DNA of 39,228 nt from assembly GCA_934555865.1 (NCBI GenBank), contig CAKTFI010000008.1, forward strand, positions 1 through 39,228, written 5' to 3'. Made by a program: the position numbers and the translations under genes. Source of the DNA: an uncultured Christensenellaceae bacterium. GTDB lineage: Bacteria > Bacillota > Clostridia > Christensenellales > Christensenellaceae. Below are positions 22,490 to 31,147 of this stretch, piece after piece. Under the pieces are notes generated by a model. It did not search any database. It saw only the letters and a list, made by a program, of their open reading frames with translations, and was not told the DNA's origin. Each line of letters starts with the position of its first letter. Positions within the stretch are counted from its first letter, which is position 1.

Positions 22490-25120
22490 ATGCTGAAGCA
22501 AGCGTGGTGGTTTGTGACCTGCCGGAAAAAGCAGGCGGCCTTCCTCGTGTGCATCCTCGCCCTTGTCACATTCCTGATGCTCTCCATCTCGCCGATGTTT
22601 TCCGCGCTGAGTGAGAGCACTTTTTATACCTATGCGGAGGAGTTCGGCCTTCACCACTGCATCTATTACGACCTGACCGAGGCGCAGTGGGAAACACTGC
22701 GGGGCATCCCCCTCGTGAAAGAAGCGGGCGTCATCACCAACTTTGGCAATTACGCGCTGTCCGGCACCAAGGTGCGCATCACTCTGGGGAGCTTTGACGA
22801 GACGGCCCTGACGCTTTCCAAGATAAAGCTCCGGGAAGGGCGATTCCCCAAGCAGCCGGGAGAGGCCGCAGTGGAGGCGCATGTGCTGTACCAATTGCCG
22901 GCGGGCGCCGGATTGGGCACCAAGTTTGCCGTAGAGGGCGCGGACGGCACGGCGGAATATACGATCTGCGGCGTCGTCGAGGACTACCGTTCCCAATGGA
23001 GCGTGCCCTCCATGATCAAGCCGGGGGTGAACGACCTGCCCGCGGCCTTTGTCGCCGCGGGGGCGGATTGGATGCCCGCGCCGGTGAAGAGCGCGATGAT
23101 GTACTTTCACACGGTGAGCGCACAGGACGAGCCTTTCAAGACGGAAGCAGATGTATATCATGCACAATTGAAGGGGCATGAAAACGGAGATTTCCTGTTC
23201 ATGGATAATGCCAATTTGTATCAGTATCACTCGTACCGTATGCACTTTGGCAACTGGTATCGGAAATATTTTGTGCTGCTGGCGCTGGCGGGGGCGGGGC
23301 TGATCCTGATGGTCGCTCTGTTCGGGTATGACCGCAACTTCGATGCCGCGGCCTATACGCTGTATACGACGGGCGCGCCGCGCAGGGAAGTGCGGCGGCT
23401 GTTTTACCGCATCCACCTGCTGCTGGCGGCGCTGGGCGTCGCCGCCGGGGTGGGGCTGTGCGGCGTGTTCGTGCCGATCGCGCGCGCGGTGCTGGGATAT
23501 GACTTTTCCGTGCTCTCCTATCTATGGCGGGCGGGCATCCCGATGCTCCTCACGCTGGGCGTCGCGGCGGCCTATGACCTGGGTGTGCTGCGGCGGCAAT
23601 ACGGGTGCGACTTTTCGCATCGGGAGGACGCCCGCCGCAAAAAGAAACAGGAGGCGGCCGAGGAGCTCCCGCTGGGGCGGCACCTGGGTCTGGCGCTTGC
23701 GGCGCGGCATGTGGAGCAAAATTGGCGGCGGCTGACGGCTGCGATGCTGGTGGGCGTGGTGCTCGTGGTCATGCTCTTCTGCATGCAGGTAGAGCGTGCG
23801 GAGAGCTATGAGAGCCGGGTGCGGGAGGTCCCGACATTGTCTGCGCAGGCGGCGACGCAATGGTCCTGCCTGGACTATGGATCGTACCGGCTCAACGGTG
23901 TGTATCAATTCTTTGACGACGACCGGGTGCGGGCGCTCCGCGACCTGCCCGGCGTGACGGAGCTGTACCGTTCCTATGAGCAAGAGGTGAATTTGCAGAT
24001 CCCGCGCGGGCTGGGGGAATACTGGGAACTGTTTTTCCAAAATTATCAGGCACCGCTAGGCATGAATGAGGCATCGGAGGTGCCGGCGATTCCGCAGGAT
24101 GTACGGGCGACCTCCTTTGGATTTGGCTTTGTCGTGCTGGATGAGGTGGAACAGGAATGGCTGCAGCGCGCCTACCCGGACCTGCCGGTGGAAAGCCTGC
24201 TCTCGGATGGGCGGGCGATCCTCTTTTGCCCACCCATCGATCAGGTACGCGAACTGGATGGAAACCGGGTACAGTTTGGGTCGCGGATCTCCGAGATCAC
24301 GGGCGGCGTTACCCGCAACGAAACGGTGAAGGCGGGAGATAGCCTCACGCTGAGCTGGCTGGACGCGTCGCCCTACCTTTTGGACGAGGTCAAGGACAGG
24401 ACGGATCGGATCCGCTTTTGTGAGCAGGCGCTCCCACTCTCTGCGGTCGTGAATGAGGCGTTCTATATGCAGCGCCCCTACTCGATCGACGACGAGCGGG
24501 ACGGCCTCACGATCGTCCTTTCGGAGGAGACGATGCGCAGCCTCCCGTTTTTCCAGGGGATGTTTACTTTCCGGGTGACGATGGATCCGGACATTTCAGA
24601 CGCGGACTACGCCGCAGTGGAGGAAGCGTTCTGCCGCGCGGCCTATGCGATCGAGGGGGCAAACCTCTATTCCTCCCGCGAGGAGGAGGCGCTGCTGGAT
24701 AAGGTGCAGCGCACGGTGCGGCTGAGCTATGGCATCCTGGCGGTCACGCTGGGCGGGTTTGTGCTCATCTCCCTGTTTTCGGTGCTGTATGGGACGCTGC
24801 TGCAGCGGCAGCGGATGTTCGGCATCCTGCGCGCGGCGGGGTATCGCAAGCGGCAAATGTACGGCTGTATCCTGGCGGAATTGGCGGTATACTGGCTGGG
24901 GGCGAGCCTTATTTGCCTGATGGCGACGCTCTTTGGCGTGTATAGCTTTATGGCAAATATCGTGGGACTGTACCTGAACGCGGCGGACCTATGGCCGCAG
25001 GCGGCCAAGGCCGGGCTGTTCTCGGCCGGGCTGGCGGCGGTGTTCGTCCTGCTCGCGTGGGTCCTGACCGAGGCGGTCTGGAAACGCAGCATCAGCGAAT
25101 CGATCCGCTTTGCGGAATGA
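22490..25120 (+). CDS. FtsX-type ABC permease without adjacent ATPase
   Basis: The 876-residue membrane protein has a first helix (about 18-40), an external domain, and three helices starting near FVLLALAGAGLILMVALFG (about 258, then about 300 and 340). A second external domain follows after the helix AAMLVGVVLVVMLFC (about 415). It ends in three C-terminal helices with the FtsX signature region LRAAGYRKRQMYGCILAE. It has two FtsX units, as in permeases that handle antimicrobial peptides or lipoproteins. An AAAAGGAGG site precedes ATG 22490. No ATP-binding gene is next to it, so it would have to borrow an ATPase or have lost one. It sits between the secreted protein and a lipoprotein starting 15 bases downstream. 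Confidence 0.9.
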   Translation: MLKQAWWFVTCRKKQAAFLVCILALVTFLMLSISPMFSALSESTFYTYAEEFGLHHCIYYDLTEAQWETLRGIPLVKEAGVITNFGNYALSGTKVRITLGSFDETALTLSKIKLREGRFPKQPGEAAVEAHVLYQLPAGAGLGTKFAVEGADGTAEYTICGVVEDYRSQWSVPSMIKPGVNDLPAAFVAAGADWMPAPVKSAMMYFHTVSAQDEPFKTEADVYHAQLKGHENGDFLFMDNANLYQYHSYRMHFGNWYRKYFVLLALAGAGLILMVALFGYDRNFDAAAYTLYTTGAPRREVRRLFYRIHLLLAALGVAAGVGLCGVFVPIARAVLGYDFSVLSYLWRAGIPMLLTLGVAAAYDLGVLRRQYGCDFSHREDARRKKKQEAAEELPLGRHLGLALAARHVEQNWRRLTAAMLVGVVLVVMLFCMQVERAESYESRVREVPTLSAQAATQWSCLDYGSYRLNGVYQFFDDDRVRALRDLPGVTELYRSYEQEVNLQIPRGLGEYWELFFQNYQAPLGMNEASEVPAIPQDVRATSFGFGFVVLDEVEQEWLQRAYPDLPVESLLSDGRAILFCPPIDQVRELDGNRVQFGSRISEITGGVTRNETVKAGDSLTLSWLDASPYLLDEVKDRTDRIRFCEQALPLSAVVNEAFYMQRPYSIDDERDGLTIVLSEETMRSLPFFQGMFTFRVTMDPDISDADYAAVEEAFCRAAYAIEGANLYSSREEEALLDKVQRTVRLSYGILAVTLGGFVLISLFSVLYGTLLQRQRMFGILRAAGYRKRQMYGCILAELAVYWLGASLICLMATLFGVYSFMANIVGLYLNAADLWPQAAKAGLFSAGLAAVFVLLAWVLTEAVWKRSISESIRFAE

Positions 25121-25135
25121 TGGAGGAAAGGGAGC

Positions 25136-25693
25136 ATGAGAAAAACGGTATCTATGCAAAGATTGTTGGCGGCGCTGCTTGCGGTGCTGCTGCTCTGCCC
25201 GATGGCGGCCTGCAAAAAGCAGGAGGAGGACATCGGCCAATGGGAAGCGGAGGAGAAGGAACGGGTATATTCCTCTTTGATAAGCGGACAATATTATGAC
25301 CTGGACGGCCGGTATTTTTACCTTCACGATACGGGGCTGTATGAACGGCCGATCGTGATCTGCTTTTGGAAGATGGACCGGCCGGAGAGCCTAGAAGCGC
25401 TCCCCGCGTTTCAAAAGGCGTTTGAACGCTATGGCGACAAGGCGCAGTTTCTCATGATCTGCACCTATTCGGAAAACGACGGGAACGGCAGCGAGGACAC
25501 CAAGCAGTGGATCGAGGAAAAGGGATATACCTTCCCCGTCTTCTACGACCGGGATCAGGTCCTGCAGGGGCTGCGGGTGGAAAAGCTCCCCTACATCCTC
25601 TTTTTTGGCAAGAGCAATGAGCTGGTGCACATCCGCAACGAGGCGCTTTCCGAGGGAGAGATCGACACCTTGATCGCAGACATCCTGGAATGA
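25136..25693 (+). CDS. Thioredoxin-fold lipoprotein lacking the redox CxxC
   Basis: The 185-residue protein has a signal peptide and lipobox PMAAC (Cys 26). The mature part is a TlpA/AhpC-like thioredoxin fold: VICFW leads into the active-site helix, KLPYILFF holds the cis-Pro, and the DRDQVLQGLRVEKLP order matches TlpA. Where TlpA has W-C-P-x-C the sequence is DRPES, so both catalytic cysteines are replaced (Arg 82, Ser 85). It cannot perform normal thiol exchange and may bind a partner or peptide instead. It starts 15 bases after the permease behind GGAGGAAAGGGAG and closes the cassette. Confidence 0.85.
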   Translation: MRKTVSMQRLLAALLAVLLLCPMAACKKQEEDIGQWEAEEKERVYSSLISGQYYDLDGRYFYLHDTGLYERPIVICFWKMDRPESLEALPAFQKAFERYGDKAQFLMICTYSENDGNGSEDTKQWIEEKGYTFPVFYDRDQVLQGLRVEKLPYILFFGKSNELVHIRNEALSEGEIDTLIADILE

Positions 25694-25700
25694 CGCCCAA

Positions 25701-25724
25701 AGCCCGGCAAATGCCGGGCTCCTT
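25701..25724 (+). terminator. Terminator-like hairpin after the cassette
   Basis: AGCCCGGC (25701-25708), AAAT, GCCGGGCT (25713-25720), then CCTTTGCC. The stem is strong and the T tract poor. Confidence 0.6.
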
Positions 25725-25859
25725 TGCCATATAGGAAAACGCCCACGAAACATCGGTGAAAAAATATTTTCCAAAATTTGCGGCGGCAGGCAGGAATTTC
25801 CCGAAATATGTAGAAATCTATAAGTAAGAAGAACAGATTCGAAAGCGGGGGATAGGGAA

Positions 25860-26387
25860 ATGACCGATTTGGAACTGAAACAGAAATTGCAGGACATCCT
25901 GGTGCAGGGCGAGGACGGCCGGCAGGACCTCTTGCCGGTGTATGCTGACCCGGAATTGTTTTCCGACATCGTGGCGGCGCTGGCCCGGGGGTATGAAGGC
26001 AAGGTAGACTATGTCGTCGCACCGGAGGCGATGGGATGGGTGCTGGGCGCGGCGGTGGCCACGCGGCTCGGCGCAGGCTTCGCCGGGGTGCGCAAGCTGG
26101 AAAACGGCGTGTACCTGAATGAGGACATCTGTCGCGTGATCTTCATGGATCACGAAAAAAAGCGCCGCAGCTTTGGCGTCCCGCTCAATTGGAACGCCAA
26201 GGGCAAGCGCGTGCTGCTCGTGGACGACTGGATCAAGACGGGGAGCCAGGTACAGGCGCTCATCAGCCTGTGCGAGCGGTTCGATTGCCCGATCCAGGGC
26301 ATCGCTGTCATCGGGGCGGACCGGCGGGACATCATCCGCGAATGGCTGGAAAAAGGACAGCTCCGCTGTGTGGACATCCGCGAATGA
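25860..26387 (+). CDS. Phosphoribosyltransferase (adenine-PRT-like)
   Basis: The 175-residue type I phosphoribosyltransferase has the PRPP-binding motif VLLVDDWIKTGSQ (two acidic residues then T-G) and an earlier DYVVAPEAMGWVLGAAVATRLG that matches the adenine-PRT/PRTase core. It would transfer ribose 5-phosphate from PRPP to a nucleobase or serve a regulatory role; the base is not evident because the hood region is short. The start is preceded by GGGGGATAGGGAA. A radical SAM gene follows after 61 bases without a terminator, so co-transcription is possible. Confidence 0.85.
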   Translation: MTDLELKQKLQDILVQGEDGRQDLLPVYADPELFSDIVAALARGYEGKVDYVVAPEAMGWVLGAAVATRLGAGFAGVRKLENGVYLNEDICRVIFMDHEKKRRSFGVPLNWNAKGKRVLLVDDWIKTGSQVQALISLCERFDCPIQGIAVIGADRRDIIREWLEKGQLRCVDIRE

Positions 26388-26448
26388 GGCGGCCCGGCAC
26401 GCATTTCGAGAAAAAATAAGAGATAGAAAAGGTCGATAAATAGCGACG

Positions 26449-27354
26449 ATGAACAACGAAGAATATGCCGCCTGCCGCCTCTGCCCGCGGGACTGTGGGG
26501 CGAGGCGCAGCCGGCAGCATGGCGAGGGCGTCTGCCGCATGGGCGTGTGGCCGATGGTGGCGCGGGCGGCGCTGCATTTTGGGGAGGAACCCTGCCTGGT
26601 CGGCACACAGGGCAGCGGGACGGTGTTTTTCTGCGGATGCCCGCTGCACTGCGTATTTTGCCAAAACGGGCCGATCAGCGGAGCTGCCCCGTCCGCCGGG
26701 CGCATCCTGTCCCCGGCGCAGCTGCGGGAGGTGTTTTTGCACCTCCGGGCGCAGGGGGCGCAGAACATCAACCTGGTGACGCCGACGCATTTCGTCCCGG
26801 CGATTGCCCAGGCGCTCGAGGAACCGGTGGGCATCCCGGTAGCGTATAACTGCGGCGGGTATGAACGGGTGGAGGCACTGCGCATGCTGGAGGGCAAGGT
26901 GCAAATCTACCTGCCCGATTTCAAATACGCGCTGTCCGCTCCGGCGGCGGCCTATTCCCATGCAGCGGACTACCCCGCGGCGGCCAAACAGGCAATTTTG
27001 GAAATGTTCCGGCAGGTCGGGCCGTATGAAATGGACGCGGCCGGGCGGCTGCAAAAGGGTGTGCTCATCCGGCATCTGGTGCTCCCGGGGAATCTGGAAA
27101 ACACCAAACGGGTCATCGACTGGGTGGCGGAGCAGTTCGCCCCGGGCGAGGTGCTGTTTAGCCTCATGAGCCAATACACGCCCTGCCGGGAGACCGGCTT
27201 TATGGAATTGCAGCGCACGCTCACGCCGGAGGAATACGACGAGGCGTCGGAATACCTCTTTGCCTCGGGGATTGAGGACGGCTTTATGCAGGACTTAAGC
27301 TCGGCGACGGCGGAGGCCATCCCGGCCTTTGACGGCACAGGCGTGGAGCCTTGA
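26449..27354 (+). CDS. PflX-like radical SAM protein (COG1313 type)
   Basis: The 301-residue protein has an N-terminal cysteine cluster (CRLCPRDCG, then GEGVCRMG) and the radical-SAM CxxxCxxC in GCPLHCVFCQN, which binds the 4Fe-4S cluster that cleaves S-adenosylmethionine. Downstream are INLVTPTHFVPAI, YNCGGYE and YLPDFKYA, the order seen in uncharacterised PflA-like activases (PflX). It may activate a glycyl radical enzyme or modify another target, but no such enzyme is adjacent. The SD is weak, so the exact start is less certain than the family. Confidence 0.88.
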   Translation: MNNEEYAACRLCPRDCGARRSRQHGEGVCRMGVWPMVARAALHFGEEPCLVGTQGSGTVFFCGCPLHCVFCQNGPISGAAPSAGRILSPAQLREVFLHLRAQGAQNINLVTPTHFVPAIAQALEEPVGIPVAYNCGGYERVEALRMLEGKVQIYLPDFKYALSAPAAAYSHAADYPAAAKQAILEMFRQVGPYEMDAAGRLQKGVLIRHLVLPGNLENTKRVIDWVAEQFAPGEVLFSLMSQYTPCRETGFMELQRTLTPEEYDEASEYLFASGIEDGFMQDLSSATAEAIPAFDGTGVEP

Positions 27355-27386
27355 CGCCCGGCCATATACAGGAAAGAAGGAAACTT

Positions 27387-27432
27387 CCCGCCCTGCGGCG
27401 GGGACGATAGGGAAATTGCCGGGCTTGCCCGG
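27387..27432 (+). other. Two hairpins in the leader of the TPM gene
   Basis: CCCGCC-CTGC-GGCGGG (27387-27402) and CCGGGC-TT-GCCCGG (27419-27432) lie in the 95-base gap before the TPM gene. An outer TTCCC/GGGAA pairing (27385-27389 with 27410-27414) competes with the first hairpin. There is no T tract. This may be an mRNA-processing or translational control element. Confidence 0.35.
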
Positions 27433-27449
27433 TGGGAAAGGGGAAATGT

Positions 27450-28325
27450 ATGAACAACAGACAGAACACACAGAAGAAGGAACGAAAACGCCTTGCGCTG
27501 CCCTGGCGCATTTGCATCGCGGTGGCGGTCTCTATCTTGGGGATGTTTCTCGTGGGATGGATCCTCGGCAATCCGGCGACGGTCGCCTACCCCGAGAAAA
27601 CGAATTATGCTTATATCGGCGATTACGGCGGCAAGCTGTCGGATGCGACGGAGGATTTTGTGCGCGAGCAGGCAGCAGTGTTGGAGGCAAAGTACAGGAT
27701 CGGCATCTATGTCGCAGTGTTGCCGAACAGCTACGGCCGCGACCTCACGGCCTATACCGACGCGCTGGCGCGCCGATGGAAGCTCAACGGGAATGACGCA
27801 ATGATTGTGTTTACGACGGACGATGCGCACGCTTGCATCAAATACGGCTCGGGTCTTTCGACGATGTTAACCGAGGAACAGTGCCAGAACATCTTGGACG
27901 CGGTGTCCAAGGATGCCATGCAGGCAGGCGATTGGGATAAGGCGGTTACAGAGGCTTGGACAGCGCTGGCCAAAGTGATTTATCGGCAGAAAGAGCCGTC
28001 GATTCCGGCGGATTTATTGGCTGGGCCGGAGACGGGCACCGGCAGGGAGACGGTAGCGGATGCGTATGTGCCGCTTCCACCGATTGCCGGGACTTGGTCG
28101 ATGATTGTGCAGCTTGCAAAGCAGCTCGGCCTGTTTTGGGCGGCATGCGCGGCGCTCTACCTGCTGTATCGGATGATGCGCGGCATCTTCCATTGGAGCG
28201 GCTGGGGCTCGGTCGACACGGGAAGCGGCGGCAACTGGGCGGCGTATGGTCCGTTCGGCGGCGGGGCGAGTTCGGCAAGCAACGGCGGCGGCGGTAGCGG
28301 CGGCGCCGGCGGAGCTTCGGTATAA
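27450..28325 (+). CDS. TPM-domain membrane protein
   Basis: The 291-residue protein has a basic N-terminus, a transmembrane helix (about 20-42), an extracytoplasmic TPM domain (about 50-180) with YIGDYGGKLSDATEDFV, YVAVLPNSYGRDL and IVFTTDDAHACIKYG, a second helix (about 215-237) and a glycine-rich tail (GGGASSASNGGGGSGG). TPM domains occur in membrane proteins thought to act as phosphatases or in photosystem and envelope maintenance. Start 27450 is preferred over an in-frame ATG 18 bases earlier because AAGGGG is best spaced to it. Glycine-rich tails after the last helix are common in this group. Confidence 0.85.
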   Translation: MNNRQNTQKKERKRLALPWRICIAVAVSILGMFLVGWILGNPATVAYPEKTNYAYIGDYGGKLSDATEDFVREQAAVLEAKYRIGIYVAVLPNSYGRDLTAYTDALARRWKLNGNDAMIVFTTDDAHACIKYGSGLSTMLTEEQCQNILDAVSKDAMQAGDWDKAVTEAWTALAKVIYRQKEPSIPADLLAGPETGTGRETVADAYVPLPPIAGTWSMIVQLAKQLGLFWAACAALYLLYRMMRGIFHWSGWGSVDTGSGGNWAAYGPFGGGASSASNGGGGSGGAGGASV

Positions 28326-28337
28326 CAGCAAACAGAG

Positions 28338-28362
28338 GCGGCGGAATCTTTCGCCGCTTTTT
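28338..28362 (+). terminator. Intrinsic terminator after TPM gene
   Basis: GCGGCG (28338-28343), eight-base loop, CGCCGC (28352-28357), five T. Confidence 0.8.
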
Positions 28363-28364
28363 CC

Positions 28365-28392
28365 TTGAAATTCGGGCGAGGTATGATATAAT
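28365..28392 (+). promoter_or_regulatory. Promoter of the MDR dehydrogenase gene
   Basis: TTGAAA (28365-28370), 16-bp spacer, TATAAT (28387-28392). The -35 directly follows the previous terminator. Confidence 0.75.
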
Positions 28393-28477
28393 AAATAAAG
28401 TGGGGTGGAAGGAGATGCCCGCCCCACAAAGGTTTGCCCTTCGGGGAATTAGAAAGTTTTACGAGGAGGATTTTACT

Positions 28478-29584
28478 ATGGAATTGCCAAAGTACAGGAA
28501 ATTTGCAGCCATCATGGAAGCGAGAACCGATGAAGAGATCGGCGGCAAGGTGAGAAATGTCCATGTGGCAGAGATCCACGAGGAACCCATGCCGGAAATG
28601 GGGCCGCGCGATGTCATGCTCAAGATGGAAACCTGCCAGATTTGCACGACGGATTATCAGCACTGGTTGGGGCTGCGTGAGCATCAGGGCTTCCCGATGG
28701 CGGGCGGCCACGAATGGTCGGCTATCGTCATCGCCAAGGGCGAGGATGTCATCGGATTCAATGTCGGCGACCGCGTCGGCCCGGTACACGGCGGCTGCGG
28801 AGAATGCCTGAATTGCCGCAGAGGCCGTTCCTTTGCCTGCACGGGCAAGGCGCGGCACAACGGCCCGGTCAACGGCTTCCTGGGTGCGCGCGGTTTTGCA
28901 AACTACGGCGTGCTGCCCGAGACCTCGCTTGTCCGCCTCTCGAATGACCTGGATCCGCAGGTAGCCGGCTTCATTGAACCGATCGCCACTTGCGTATGCG
29001 GTATGCGCCGTCTGCGTGTGCAGCCGGGTGAGACGGTTGTCATCATCGGTGCGGGCACGATGGGCATCGCGAACGCGCAGGTCGCGCATGCGTTTGGCGC
29101 GCGCGTCATCATTTCGGAACTCAGCCCCAAGAAGCTGGAGCGCGCGAGAAGCATGGGCTTTGCCGATGTCATCGACGCGACCAAGGTGGACCCGGTGGAA
29201 GAGGTTATGCGCCTCACGAACGGCTATGGTGCGGACGCTGTCATCGCGGCTGTGGGCCTCGGCGTAGCGTATAAGCAGGGCTATGCGATGCTCAAGCGGG
29301 TGGAAGGCCGCTTCCTGCTGTTTGCAGCGGGCTATCCGAAGCCCCAGTGGGAAATCGACCCCAACGAGATCCACTATCGCCGGATCGAGATCATCGGTAC
29401 GATGAGCGGCGATGTGGCGGACTTTGAGGACGCTGCGTTCCTGATTTCGCACAAGATCGTCGACCCCAGCTATTCGCTGGAAACGCTCGGCAAGATGATC
29501 CCGCTGCGGGATATGCAGAAGGCATACATCGCGGCTGCGACGCCGGATGCGTACCGCGTGACCGTCGACTTGCAGGAAGTTTGA
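28478..29584 (+). CDS. Zinc-dependent medium-chain alcohol/polyol dehydrogenase
   Basis: The 368-residue MDR protein has catalytic-zinc ligands in ETCQICTTD and GGHEW, structural-zinc cysteines in CGECLNCRRGRSFAC, and a Rossmann motif VVIIGAGTMGIANAQ followed by SELSPKKLERARSMG. It resembles sorbitol/threonine dehydrogenases or a related oxidoreductase and would oxidise an alcohol using NAD(P). The start at 28478 has GAGGAGGA upstream; a longer frame from 28400 overlaps the promoter and lacks such a site. It is monocistronic between its own promoter and a GAGA-capped terminator. The substrate is unknown. Confidence 0.93.
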   Translation: MELPKYRKFAAIMEARTDEEIGGKVRNVHVAEIHEEPMPEMGPRDVMLKMETCQICTTDYQHWLGLREHQGFPMAGGHEWSAIVIAKGEDVIGFNVGDRVGPVHGGCGECLNCRRGRSFACTGKARHNGPVNGFLGARGFANYGVLPETSLVRLSNDLDPQVAGFIEPIATCVCGMRRLRVQPGETVVIIGAGTMGIANAQVAHAFGARVIISELSPKKLERARSMGFADVIDATKVDPVEEVMRLTNGYGADAVIAAVGLGVAYKQGYAMLKRVEGRFLLFAAGYPKPQWEIDPNEIHYRRIEIIGTMSGDVADFEDAAFLISHKIVDPSYSLETLGKMIPLRDMQKAYIAAATPDAYRVTVDLQEV

Positions 29585-29603
29585 CACAACCGATAACCTA
29601 CCG

Positions 29604-29633
29604 TGCGCCTGGGGAGACCCGGGCGCATTTTTT
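29604..29633 (+). terminator. Intrinsic terminator after dehydrogenase gene
   Basis: A ten-pair stem from TGCGCCTGGG (29604-29613) and CCCGGGCGCA (29618-29627), GAGA loop, then six T. Confidence 0.92.
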
Positions 29634-29693
29634 GTGCAAAAAAATACGCGCATTTTTAACAATTTATGCAAGAAAAAGGCAAAGCCCACAGGG

Positions 29694-29699
29694 TATAAT
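29694..29699 (+). promoter_or_regulatory. -10 element before htrA
   Basis: A perfect TATAAT at 29694-29699, 45 bases before the start. I see no good -35 at 16-18 bp, so an activator or another sigma factor may be needed. Confidence 0.45.
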
Positions 29700-29744
29700 A
29701 CACTCTAGTGAAATTGTGCAGAGAATGCATGGAGGAATGATTGT

Positions 29745-30926
29745 ATGGACGAATTTTACGGAGGAAAGCCCGCGGGCAGCGGCACGGGGAAAAAGCTCGT
29801 ATCGGCCCTGCTCGTGTTGGCGATTATGGCGGTGACGGCCTTTTCGGCGATCGGGATCTATAAATTGTCGACGGAAAAGCACACGGCGACACAGCCCGCG
29901 GCTTCGGAGGTTTCCGGGGGCAATGCGGCGGGATCGTCCGGCACGGCGGGCGGAACGGTCAATATTTCCGGGTATGACCTGGACATCGTGCCTTCGCAGG
30001 TGGCGGCCAAGGTGATCCCCTCGGTCGTGTGCATCCAGAACTATCAGCAGTCGCAGAGCCAGCTCCCCTTTGCGCAGACGCTGTCGGGCGAGGAACAGCT
30101 CACGCTGGCGGCGGAGGGCTCGGGCATCGTCTATACCGAGGATGGCTACATCATCACCAATGCGCATGTCGTGGAGAACAGCTCGCTTCTAAAGGTCGTG
30201 CTCAACAACGAAGAGGTGTATGAGGCCAAGCTGATCGGTTCGGATGCGGACACCGACTTGGCGCTTCTAAAAATTGAGGCAACCGGCCTGACGCCGATCG
30301 AGATCGGCGACTATGACGCCTTGGCGGTGGGCGATTTCGTGATGGCGGTGGGCAACCCCGGCGGGATGGAGTTTTCAAGCTCCGTCACCTTCGGCATCGT
30401 GTCTGCCAAGGACCGCCCGATGGACATCGACGGCGGATACACGATGAACACCATCCAGACGGATGCGGCCATCAACCCGGGCAACTCGGGCGGCGCACTC
30501 GTCAACATGGACGGCAAGCTGATTGGCATCAACTCGGCCAAGTATGTCGCGACCGGCTATGAGGGGCTGGGCTTTTCCATCACGGTGGAGGAGGCGCTGC
30601 CCATCATCGAGAGCCTCAAGGAATATGGCGAGGTCAAGGGCAGGAGCCGCCTGGGCGTGACCGGCATGATCATCGACGAGCTGGTGGCGAACCGCTATGG
30701 CCTGACGCCCGGCTTCTATGTGAATGAAGTGACGAATGCGAACGCGGGCACCTTGAAGGCGGGCGATGTCATCACAGCAGTGGACGGCGCCGAGGTGACT
30801 TCGGAATCCGACATCAAGAACGCCCTGCAAAAGAAGCAGGCGGGCGACAGCGTGACGATCCAGTATTGGAGGTCGGGCGCACAGCAGGAGACGCAGCTCG
30901 TGCTCATCAGCGCGGACGCCGACTGA
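29745..30926 (+). CDS. htrA: HtrA/DegP-family membrane-anchored serine protease
   Basis: The 393-residue protein has a short cytoplasmic N-terminus, one membrane anchor (about 18-40), a low-complexity Gly/Ser/Ala linker, a trypsin-like domain with the triad His in ITNAHVV, Asp in SDADTDLALL and Ser in NPGNSGGAL, and a C-terminal PDZ domain (about 300-390, containing AGTLKAGDVITAVDGAEV). It degrades or refolds damaged proteins outside the membrane. The start is supported by GGAGG. In Firmicutes htrA-type genes often lie near yycJ and rlmH; here those genes are 8 kb away. Confidence 0.95.
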   Translation: MDEFYGGKPAGSGTGKKLVSALLVLAIMAVTAFSAIGIYKLSTEKHTATQPAASEVSGGNAAGSSGTAGGTVNISGYDLDIVPSQVAAKVIPSVVCIQNYQQSQSQLPFAQTLSGEEQLTLAAEGSGIVYTEDGYIITNAHVVENSSLLKVVLNNEEVYEAKLIGSDADTDLALLKIEATGLTPIEIGDYDALAVGDFVMAVGNPGGMEFSSSVTFGIVSAKDRPMDIDGGYTMNTIQTDAAINPGNSGGALVNMDGKLIGINSAKYVATGYEGLGFSITVEEALPIIESLKEYGEVKGRSRLGVTGMIIDELVANRYGLTPGFYVNEVTNANAGTLKAGDVITAVDGAEVTSESDIKNALQKKQAGDSVTIQYWRSGAQQETQLVLISADAD

Positions 30927-30953
30927 ACGCCAGGAAGCACGGCAATAGGCAAG

Positions 30954-30990
30954 AAAACGAGGTAGCGCAGGGATGCGCTACCTCGTTTTT
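30954..30990. terminator. Intrinsic terminator after htrA
   Basis: A perfect 16-bp stem (AAAACGAGGTAGCGCA, 30954-30969) closed by GGGA, with T tract from 30986. Confidence 0.93.
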
Positions 30991-31147
30991 GCGTTCTGTG
31001 GGCGAATGGGTTTGCGGGTCGGCCTGGAAAGACTTGGCGGATGCGTGCGGGGAAATGCCTTGATGGCGAAGCATTGCGCATAGTTTCGCACCATCGCTGA
31101 ACGAAGTCCCGTTGATGGGGACGATCCCTCGGCTGGGCGCTGCCGTC

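Noticed and set aside
28157..29689. 510-residue minus-strand frame over the MDR dehydrogenase gene
   Set aside because: It has His/Arg-rich shadow composition; the plus-strand dehydrogenase has all zinc and Rossmann motifs.
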